Source of the DNA: an uncultured euryarchaeote
Lineage (GTDB): Archaea > Thermoplasmatota > Poseidoniia > Poseidoniales > Poseidoniaceae
NCBI GenBank assembly: GCA_937897365.1
Contig: CALCOP010000183.1
Coordinates: 1-6,615 of the forward strand
DNA length: 6,615 nucleotides
Reading direction: 5' to 3'
This document shows, piece after piece, positions 1-5,978 of the stretch. Numbering within the stretch: the first letter of the stretch is position 1; every line of letters begins with the position of its first letter. The notes beneath the pieces were generated by a model that saw only the letters and a list, made by a program, of their open reading frames with translations, made no database searches and was not told the DNA's origin. The position numbers and the translations under genes are program-made.

Positions 1-53
1 TGCCGGTGGGTTGAAGGAGGGTAGGTTGAGCCAACCAGAGAGGGGGGGAAGCG
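1..53 (+). promoter_or_regulatory. Purine-rich leader upstream of the PIN gene
   Basis: This short leader contains AGGAGGG at 15-21, too far from the ATG at 54 to be its ribosome-binding site. It also has a small perfect hairpin GGTTG-AGC-CAACC at 24-36 and a run of seven G at 42-48 followed by AAGCG and the ATG. The G-run is the likely, imperfect ribosome-binding tract for the PIN gene. No TATA-like box is visible, and the upstream gene, if any, lies outside the window. Confidence 0.35.
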
Positions 54-3000
54 ATGCAAGAGACTCATATGGCAAATTGTCTTGAAGTTGCTTTCAAAAC
101 CAACGTCAGTAAACCCCGTCGTCAATCACTTGTGGTCAAAACCGCCGATTGGCAATTGCTTGAAAAGCCATGGAGACCAATCCTCCTTTTGGCTCTTGCA
201 GAAACTGAACTACCTGCTGCAGATGAGGAAGGTTCTGATGTCTCAAATCGTCGTCGTCCAATGGGGGGTCGAAGCCGCAGTCGACGTGGAGGAAAGGGTG
301 CTTCAGGCCCAATGGATCTCCTCCCATCGGCTCAAGAAATGGTACTCCCTTCAGAATACAGCGCCGCTTTTCGTCTCGCTACTTTACTCATTCACAAATT
401 ACTCAACAAAGATGATTGGGATGATCAATGGGAAGTGACAGAAAACTCCCTAAGGGAAACTTGCTTGGAAAAAGGAGTGCACCCTGTGTGGATTGAACTC
501 GCACAGCGTACTGCACTTCTTGGCCAGTTCGCTGCATTCCCCAAAGCCAAAGTGAGCAAGGCTAAAGCAGCAAAGAAAGTAACATTAAAATCTGCTTTCA
601 TCAATCCGTTTGTTTCCAATGACCTGATTACGGCTGTGAATGATATTTCACCGTCGGTCATCGATGCAGAATCACAAGTTGCTCTTCGCAACACTGTATC
701 TCAATTATCATCAGGAAGGCCCCTTCAACCTGCGAATATCCTCCTCAAACTTGAAGGCCAATCTTCCGCTCTAAGTGTTCTTCTCGCCATTGCATCCAAT
801 CAAGACCCAACCGACGCTCTTCAACGCCTCGAAGACGTCGACGCTGAATTGGCAGAACAATTGAATGATTTCCATTCACTACGACAAGGCATTGTTCTCG
901 ATTGGAAGAAATCAAGAACGGCAAAAGGAAGCAACTCCTTGTCGGCAGCCCGGAAACTCCTCGCATGGGAGAACTCCCCAGATGAGGCGTCAAAACTTTC
1001 ATCAAAACAACTTGCAGAAGGCCTCGATATACTTCAGGAAAACACAACAAATGCAGTTCAAATTGAAAAACTCATGTGGTGGCGTTTGAACGCCCTTCAC
1101 AGGGAAGGTAAAACCGAAGAAACGATAACGCTCCTCACCAGTCTCAAACTCGATCAGAACACAGAGCTATCTACGCTTACTCCTCTTCTCGCAGATATCT
1201 CGAGCGATGATGTTGATGACTGGTTGATTCAACAAATACCCCTACTTGATGACGGAGCCTTAGTGACGCTCATTCAGATGGAAACGCTCTCGTTAGCGGT
1301 GCGTTCGCTTGCTGCTAAACATCTTTCAAATGATTCAAGTGAAGCGTGGGAAAGCGTTTTCCCGCTCCTCATAGACATCTATACCCAAACGATGGAACTC
1401 AATTTACTCGCAAAGATGGTGACATCAAATGACCTTGTACCAATTTCTCACCCATTTGAAACACTCCTTGTATCTCACTTACTCGATGCTGGGAGCGATA
1501 ATAATCTTTGGTTGAGGGTTCGGGAGGCTCGCAGAACAGCGCTTTCACAAATTCACAGCGTCGATGCCCCCGCATCGTTTTCCTCGACTTCTGAAGCATT
1601 GCTTATGCTGTTTGAAGGAGAAAACATCGAAGATGAGCGCCTTACCACTGTCCTCGATAAGCAGGGGCTTCTCGCCTTTGGACCGATTCGCCAAGCCTTG
1701 CGCGACGGTGGAAGTGGTATCGCTTCGTCAACCCATCTTTCAAATCTTGAACAGAGTGTTGCATCGGCAGATCTCTCTATCATGGAACGAGTTTTGTTTA
1801 ATGCTGTCATTTCGACACTTCGTCTCAATCATGTTGCATTGATGCTTCAGCATGGTAATTCCGATGATGATAACATTGCAACGTTAAACAATCTGCTGAA
1901 CAATTCGACGATTCCAACGGGGATGATTCACAGCGTCCGACATCTCGTTCTGGAGCACGATATTGGTCTTCCATCTCTTGTTCGGTGGTACCAGAATCAC
2001 GATGCACTCTCGCCTTGGCATACGCTTGCCCGCGCTGCAGTTTATGCATCCAAGAAAGAAGAATTGAATGCTGCACGAGATTATCGTAAGGCTGGCGACC
2101 ATGAGGACTTTGATTATGAGCACTCTCTCATTTTGTATCGAAAGGCTTTGATTCATCTTGCATTCGCTGAGCAATGGCGTGAAGCGGTTGAGTTACTTGA
2201 CGCCCAACCCGCCCTCAAGAGTGCTATTACTCAACGCTTCCAACTGTATCTCCGTGTTTCATACACAGCGAAGTCAAAAGATACGAATCTTGCGACTCGT
2301 TTATTGAAGGAGTTCGTGAAGAAAACAAGAATGGAAACCCAAGAAAACGAAGAAGGAGAAATGGTTGAAACTCAACGGGTATACTATGCGGAAGATGACC
2401 TGGACATGCTCAAGACCTATCCGCATGAACACCCACGCCCCCTTCCGACAGATCCTTTCTGTGGTCGAGTGACTGCGGCGACAAACTCACTTCACAAGAC
2501 TCGAAGGAGACAGAAAAATACCTTTGACACACGCTTTAATCAGTTGATGCAATACGGTTCACCGTCAACTGATGAAGTATATTCTCTTGCCAGCGAAGCG
2601 GCCAAGGTACGACCAGTAGATGGGTTGATGTTCCTTGAGCGTGCTCAGAACAGTGCATATTTCAACCAAAGCGAAATTCGTAGTTTACAACAAGCAGAGT
2701 TGTCGCTTTTCTCAGTCAATAAATCTCAAATCCCGAACGCATCTCGTCGATATCTTCGGAATCTTTCTCTGGTTCCATTGGTTATTGTCGATACGAACAT
2801 CTTGGTTGATGCCTTGATTGATCGTATCGCTAAGAAATTACATCTCGTTGGAGAAATTAGCCTTGACATTCAAGGGCAGGGCAGTTTCCACAAAATTCTC
2901 TTGAGTAAAGCGCGGGATAAGAAATTACAACTTTGGCTACCCAATGTTGTCAAGCAAGAATTGATTGGTATTGCATCCGGACATAATCAACTTCGAAGTC

Positions 3001-3461
3001 GGTTTGACGATTCTCTCGTTTCCCCAGATCTACTCGACAAGATATTTAATGAAAAAACCCTCACTGAATTGACAAATAATGTCCTTGAGGACTACAATAC
3101 TTGGCGCCCTCTCGACCTTGAAATTGAGTCGGATGCAAACTCCGGTGAAATCAAGGATTCGATTGAATCATTCCTTCTTGATTACTCTGAAATTTATGAA
3201 GAAATTACCGCCATGAAGAGAACCCGTCGTGTGGAGCCTGCCCGTACTGTTTTGGACGGTAGGGACATCTACCCAGAATCCCCTGATAGAACTTTGATGT
3301 GTATAGCTGCGCAACTTGCGACCCAATCGCTTCAAGACCTTGGAACTGTTCTCATCGCTACACGCGACGGGGATTTTACACTGGTTGCACGAGCATTTGA
3401 AGAGCAATTCGGCTTTGGAATCGCTAAGAATAGCCGTTCTTTGAATGCGTGGCTGAAGTGA
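54..3461 (+). CDS. Giant helical-scaffold protein with C-terminal PIN nuclease domain
   Basis: The 1135-residue product has a PIN-type ribonuclease domain at its C-terminus (about residues 908-1135). A hydrophobic strand leads into D913-T-N915 with D919, then come E969 in KQELIG, D1078 in SPDRTL, and D1105/D1107 in TRDGDF. This is the usual acidic set that binds Mg or Mn in PIN nucleases. The E969 to D1078 gap of about 109 residues is longer than in VapC toxins. Residues 90-900 are mostly predicted amphipathic helices, with a TPR-like stretch near 673-716, suggesting a solenoid scaffold. Basic segments lie at 65-82 (Arg/Gly/Ser) and 163-179 (Lys), and an acidic patch at 761-784. There is no signal peptide or membrane helix, so it is probably cytoplasmic. 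The ATG at 54 follows a G-rich tract; an ATG at 69 is an alternative start. No antitoxin-like gene adjoins it. RNA processing or decay is inferred; the substrate is unknown. Confidence 0.9.
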   Translation: MQETHMANCLEVAFKTNVSKPRRQSLVVKTADWQLLEKPWRPILLLALAETELPAADEEGSDVSNRRRPMGGRSRSRRGGKGASGPMDLLPSAQEMVLPSEYSAAFRLATLLIHKLLNKDDWDDQWEVTENSLRETCLEKGVHPVWIELAQRTALLGQFAAFPKAKVSKAKAAKKVTLKSAFINPFVSNDLITAVNDISPSVIDAESQVALRNTVSQLSSGRPLQPANILLKLEGQSSALSVLLAIASNQDPTDALQRLEDVDAELAEQLNDFHSLRQGIVLDWKKSRTAKGSNSLSAARKLLAWENSPDEASKLSSKQLAEGLDILQENTTNAVQIEKLMWWRLNALHREGKTEETITLLTSLKLDQNTELSTLTPLLADISSDDVDDWLIQQIPLLDDGALVTLIQMETLSLAVRSLAAKHLSNDSSEAWESVFPLLIDIYTQTMELNLLAKMVTSNDLVPISHPFETLLVSHLLDAGSDNNLWLRVREARRTALSQIHSVDAPASFSSTSEALLMLFEGENIEDERLTTVLDKQGLLAFGPIRQALRDGGSGIASSTHLSNLEQSVASADLSIMERVLFNAVISTLRLNHVALMLQHGNSDDDNIATLNNLLNNSTIPTGMIHSVRHLVLEHDIGLPSLVRWYQNHDALSPWHTLARAAVYASKKEELNAARDYRKAGDHEDFDYEHSLILYRKALIHLAFAEQWREAVELLDAQPALKSAITQRFQLYLRVSYTAKSKDTNLATRLLKEFVKKTRMETQENEEGEMVETQRVYYAEDDLDMLKTYPHEHPRPLPTDPFCGRVTAATNSLHKTRRRQKNTFDTRFNQLMQYGSPSTDEVYSLASEAAKVRPVDGLMFLERAQNSAYFNQSEIRSLQQAELSLFSVNKSQIPNASRRYLRNLSLVPLVIVDTNILVDALIDRIAKKLHLVGEISLDIQGQGSFHKILLSKARDKKLQLWLPNVVKQELIGIASGHNQLRSRFDDSLVSPDLLDKIFNEKTLTELTNNVLEDYNTWRPLDLEIESDANSGEIKDSIESFLLDYSEIYEEITAMKRTRRVEPARTVLDGRDIYPESPDRTLMCIAAQLATQSLQDLGTVLIATRDGDFTLVARAFEEQFGFGIAKNSRSLNAWLK

Positions 3462-3464
3462 TGC

Positions 3465-3476
3465 TCACATATGTGA
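3465..3476. repeat. 12-base perfect palindrome at a convergent gene junction
   Basis: TCACATATGTGA reads the same on both strands. It covers the icd stop codon and the last three icd codons, and begins four bases after the PIN gene's stop. Either transcript could fold it into a small hairpin with four paired bases and an AUAU loop. It has no T-run after it on either strand, so it does not look like a standard terminator. Its position may simply follow from the codons for Ser-His-Met-stop. Confidence 0.4.
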
Positions 3477-4712
3477 AATCATTGCATCACCAAAGGCACT
3501 GCATGAGAGAAGTGTTGCATCATCCATCAAACGTTCGAAGTCGTATGTGACGGTCTTTGCTGAAATAGCGCCTTCCATACCTTTGACAATCAAATCGGCT
3601 GCTTCGATCCATCCCATATGACGAAGCATCATTTCTGCAGAGAGAATCATTGAACCTGGATTGACTTTGTCTTGGCCGGTGTATTTTGGTGCTGTCCCAT
3701 GAGTCGCCTCGAAGATTGAGATGCCTGTGTCATAGTTGATGTTCGCCCCCGGTGCAATTCCGATACCTCCAACTTGAGCAGCCAATGCGTCTGAGATATA
3801 ATCGCCATTCAGGTTCATCGTTGTCAAGACGGAGTATTCCGCAGGGCGTGTGATGATCTGTTGTAGCATGGCATCAGCGATGACGTCCTTGACGACAATC
3901 GTCTTTCCAGTCTTCGGATTTTCAAAGCTGCACCACGGCCCCCCATCGATTTCAACAGCTCCATATTCTTCCTTAGCCAGCGAATAGCCCCAGTCTCTAA
4001 ATCCACCTTCTGTGAATTTCATAATGTTGCCTTTGTGAACAAGTGTAACACTTTCTTTGTCATTGTCAATGGCGTATTGGAATGCGGCACGAACGATTCT
4101 CGCAGTACCTTCCTTAGAAATGGGTTTGATACCTATCCCTGAGGTGTTTGGGAATCGAATCTTATCCACTCCCATCTCATTTTGTAAGAAGTCGATGAGT
4201 TTCTTTACTCCGTCACTACCGGCTTCCCATTCGATTCCAGCATAGACATCTTCGCTGTTTTCTCGGAAGATGATCATATCAACATCACCGGGATATTTGA
4301 CCGGAGAAGGTGTACCATCATACCAGCGTACGGGACGAACACATGCATACAAGTCGAGCTTTTGTCGTAGTGCGACATTAAGTGATCGGATTCCTCCTCC
4401 CACAGGTGTGGTTAGTGGACCCTTAATCGAAACTAACCCAGATCGCATGGCATCCAAAGTCGCTTGTGGTAACCATTCCCCAGTTGCATTGAATGCTTTT
4501 TCGCCGGCAAGTACTTCAGACCATACAATCTTCTTTTCTCCGCCGTAGGCTTTTGAAACAGCGGCATCGACGACTTTCATCATCACAGGGGATATATCAA
4601 TTCCAATTCCATCACCTTCGATATAGTGTATAATTGGGTCATCTGGAATGGTGAGTTTACCGTTGTTCATTGTAACTGGTGTTCCTGTCATAGCAATCAG
4701 TCTCACCCACAT
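3465..4712 (-). CDS. icd: NADP-dependent isocitrate dehydrogenase, bacterial Icd type
   Basis: This enzyme oxidatively decarboxylates isocitrate to 2-oxoglutarate in the TCA cycle, producing NADPH (EC 1.1.1.42). At 415 residues it matches E. coli Icd (416) nearly throughout. Counterparts of the E. coli substrate and metal ligands are visible: S110, N112, R116, R126, R150, Y157, K227, D280, D304 and D308. The NADP-selecting set K343, Y344, V350, Y390 and R394 is also intact, so NADP rather than NAD is the expected cofactor. S110 corresponds to the serine phosphorylated by AceK in E. coli, but no aceK lies here. Start choice is open: the ATG at 4712 has a GAAGGGG tract four bases upstream, while the ATG at 4691 (residue 8) has GGTGAG ten bases upstream and removes only MWVRLIA. 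The gene converges on the PIN gene with a 3-base gap and diverges from the OsmC-like gene. Confidence 0.97.
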   Translation of the reverse strand: MWVRLIAMTGTPVTMNNGKLTIPDDPIIHYIEGDGIGIDISPVMMKVVDAAVSKAYGGEKKIVWSEVLAGEKAFNATGEWLPQATLDAMRSGLVSIKGPLTTPVGGGIRSLNVALRQKLDLYACVRPVRWYDGTPSPVKYPGDVDMIIFRENSEDVYAGIEWEAGSDGVKKLIDFLQNEMGVDKIRFPNTSGIGIKPISKEGTARIVRAAFQYAIDNDKESVTLVHKGNIMKFTEGGFRDWGYSLAKEEYGAVEIDGGPWCSFENPKTGKTIVVKDVIADAMLQQIITRPAEYSVLTTMNLNGDYISDALAAQVGGIGIAPGANINYDTGISIFEATHGTAPKYTGQDKVNPGSMILSAEMMLRHMGWIEAADLIVKGMEGAISAKTVTYDFERLMDDATLLSCSAFGDAMISHM

Positions 4713-4723
4713 GCATCCCCTTC
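4702..4723 (-). promoter_or_regulatory. Two alternative ribosome-binding tracts for icd
   Basis: On the minus strand GAAGGGG (4717-4723) precedes the ATG at 4712 by four bases, and GGTGAG (4702-4707) precedes the ATG at 4691 by ten bases. Both are partial matches to the archaeal and bacterial Shine-Dalgarno consensus GGAGGTGA. They support different starts for isocitrate dehydrogenase that differ by seven residues, and neither is decisive. No TATA-like box is visible in the minus-strand sequence just upstream. Confidence 0.35.
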
Positions 4724-4749
4724 AAGAATGAACCGCCCCACGGCTCTCC

Positions 4750-5133
4750 ATGCAGGGGCGAGTAGAATGGACCGGCGGCGATGGACTTTTGTGCACAAAT
4801 TCGAATGGGCAAAGTCTTGAATTAGATTGGGAAAACGGCCCCTCGCCCATGCAAGTGACTCTTCAAATGATTGGGGCGTGCTCTCTTGTTGATGTTGTTA
4901 TAGGGCTCAAAGAACGTCCTTTCTCAAAGGTGTGGGTTGAACTTGATAGTACCCGAGCTGAAACATCGCCTCGGGTTTTCAAAACCGTTGAAATGATTTA
5001 CCATGTGAAGGGAGACGTTCCTGAAAAACTTCTTGAGAGAATTGTAGAAAAGAGTCATGAGAAACTCTGCAGTGTATCGAACATGTTCATCAATGTCGAT
5101 ATAAATTCGAGCGTTGTTGTTCACCGAGATTAA
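4750..5133 (+). CDS. OsmC/YhfA-family protein, probable peroxide-stress thiol protein
   Basis: The 127-residue product reads as a compact OsmC-fold protein. The N-terminal strand RVEWTG, the GPSPMQ helix start at 30-35, the GACSLVDVV helix carrying C44, the central strand pair around 61-87 (VWVELDSTRAE, then KTVEMIYHVKG) and the SHEKLCSV helix carrying C107 follow the family order. OsmC and Ohr enzymes use two such cysteines to reduce organic hydroperoxides; the YhfA-like subgroup, which this resembles most, has no well-defined substrate. It is slightly shorter than the usual 130-145 residues. The ATG at 4750 is the first available in this frame, since an in-frame TGA lies at 4729-4731. No Shine-Dalgarno sequence precedes it, so the message may be leaderless. 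The 37-base gap to the divergent icd start leaves little room for separate promoters. The 3' end overlaps the next, converging gene. Confidence 0.88.
   Translation: MQGRVEWTGGDGLLCTNSNGQSLELDWENGPSPMQVTLQMIGACSLVDVVIGLKERPFSKVWVELDSTRAETSPRVFKTVEMIYHVKGDVPEKLLERIVEKSHEKLCSVSNMFINVDINSSVVVHRD
5130..5133. other. Shared TTAA: overlapping stop codons of convergent genes
   Basis: The four-base palindrome TTAA supplies TAA to the OsmC-like gene (5131-5133, plus strand) and TAA to the acidic hypothetical gene (5130-5132, minus strand). The two coding regions therefore overlap by four bases with no terminator space between them. Each transcript must run at least a little into the antisense of the other gene. 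Confidence 0.85.
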
Positions 5134-5816
5134 ATCACAGGTTTTGTTCTAATCACATTGACCTTTGAGAGTGCACTCATCGCTTGAACAAGCAGTTCTC
5201 TCAGTGCGTTGTAGAGTGGCAGCCAGGATTGGGAGAGGTGTGATGGGGGATTGACCGGTAACACGCCATCACCCGTTGAGAGTACGGTGGCAAATGGTCG
5301 AACTTGACCGGTTCCAACCATATCTATGATGAGGGAAAGGTGGTATGCTTCTTGCTGTTTGACAATCTTTGCAGATTCAATGTCAGCTACAGCCTGCGCT
5401 GGAAGATCAGATAGCCAGTCTTCTCCTCGTTCAACTCGGGCTTGCAATTCATTTTTCACAAGAATTTCAAGCAACTCTGTGATTACTTCGTTTGAGAGAG
5501 CAGGACTGGAATCTTTGGCATCAGCAACGGGTGTAGGATGATTTTGTGGTTTCGATGCAGCAACAGTTTGCTGAGGAGACGTGACAAACTCATTGGGCTC
5601 ATCGTTCATGGAAAAGAGTGAATCAGCAGAAAGCGTTTCTTCTTCATCCTCCATGAACGCAGCCAATGGATCGTTGAATGTTGTCGATGTAGGTGCATCA
5701 AAATTGGATTGAGAAGGGGCTTGCGTGGGCTTTACTGCGCCAAGAACTGCGAACATGTCGATGTCTTCATCGGTGTTATTTTCGCTCATATCATCAACTG
5801 TATCCCATGGTCCCAT
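5130..5816 (-). CDS. Hypothetical protein, acidic disordered N-terminus plus helical C-terminal domain
   Basis: I do not recognise this 228-residue protein. Residues 1-107 are acidic and low in complexity, rich in Asp, Glu, Ser, Thr, Pro and Gln, with an EDEEE cluster at 56-60, so this part is probably disordered. Residues 108-228 look folded: an amphipathic helix at 108-131, another at about 138-165 (DIESAKIVKQQEAYHLSLIIDM), a short strand or turn region containing GTGQVRPFATVLSTGDG, and a final helix near 197-218. No signal peptide, membrane helix, zinc-binding cysteines (there are none) or nucleotide-binding loop is visible. The ATG at 5816 is favoured because GGAAGTGA, close to the archaeal consensus GGAGGTGA, ends four bases upstream; the ATG at 5789 (residue 10) has weaker support. 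Its stop overlaps the OsmC-like gene's stop. A role as an adaptor or regulator would be a guess. Confidence 0.82.
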   Translation of the reverse strand: MGPWDTVDDMSENNTDEDIDMFAVLGAVKPTQAPSQSNFDAPTSTTFNDPLAAFMEDEEETLSADSLFSMNDEPNEFVTSPQQTVAASKPQNHPTPVADAKDSSPALSNEVITELLEILVKNELQARVERGEDWLSDLPAQAVADIESAKIVKQQEAYHLSLIIDMVGTGQVRPFATVLSTGDGVLPVNPPSHLSQSWLPLYNALRELLVQAMSALSKVNVIRTKPVI

Positions 5817-5836
5817 TCGCTCACTTCCGTGAGTGA
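5817..5836 (-). promoter_or_regulatory. Hairpin over the ribosome-binding site of the acidic hypothetical gene
   Basis: On the minus strand the bases directly before the ATG at 5816 read TCACTCAC-GGAA-GTGAGCGA. The inner five bases pair perfectly (CTCAC with GTGAG), an A-C mismatch follows, and two more pairs close the stem. The loop GGAA fits the stable GNRA tetraloop class. The Shine-Dalgarno-like GGAAGTGA occupies the loop and the 3' arm, so folding would hide part of it. On the plus strand the same position pairs as a G-T wobble. The structure is seen directly; a regulatory role is inferred. Confidence 0.4.
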
Positions 5837-5978
5837 ATTCAACCTTCTACTACATGAAAGAATGTTTTTTTGCGATGACTCAAAACGCGCACATGCAAGC
5901 GAGGTATTATCAAGAAATACGTGCGAACAAAAGGGAAAGGGTCATATGTGCCCCGCCATGACTTCTCAATGGGTATAG
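5837..5978. promoter_or_regulatory. Divergent intergenic region, promoters expected
   Basis: This 142-base stretch, with the adjoining hairpin, separates two divergent genes and must carry promoters for both. The only hints seen are TATTAT at 5905-5910 as a weak TATA-like box for the plus-strand surface protein, a small GTATT/AATAC inverted repeat at 5904-5920 around it, and a run of seven T at 5865-5871 that is an A-run upstream of the minus-strand gene. No RNA gene or convincing short coding region was found here. Confidence 0.25.

Noticed and set aside
54..3461. PIN domain as a VapC-type toxin of a toxin-antitoxin pair.
   Set aside because: The protein is about eight times longer than VapC, and no small antitoxin-like gene adjoins it on the same strand within the window.
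4270..4548. A 92-codon plus-strand frame antisense to icd.
   Set aside because: It is a shadow of the strongly conserved isocitrate dehydrogenase and has no recognisable protein features.
4788..4799. 12-base perfect palindrome TTTGTGCACAAA inside the OsmC-like gene, close to the icd/OsmC divergent region.
   Set aside because: It lies 76 or more bases upstream of the icd start and inside a coding region that encodes ordinary family sequence. One such palindrome is expected by chance at a low rate in a window of this size, and no second copy was seen. It could be an operator, but nothing supports that beyond symmetry.
5817..5871. Plus-strand hairpin followed by seven T, resembling an intrinsic terminator.
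   Set aside because: The T-run begins 28 bases after the stem, and no plus-strand gene ends just before it; the converging layout gives it nothing to terminate.
5709..5978. An 89-codon plus-strand reading frame through the start of the acidic hypothetical gene and the intergenic region.
   Set aside because: Most of it is antisense to a better-supported gene, the composition looks random with scattered Cys, His and Trp, and it ends directly before the surface-protein start with no domain.
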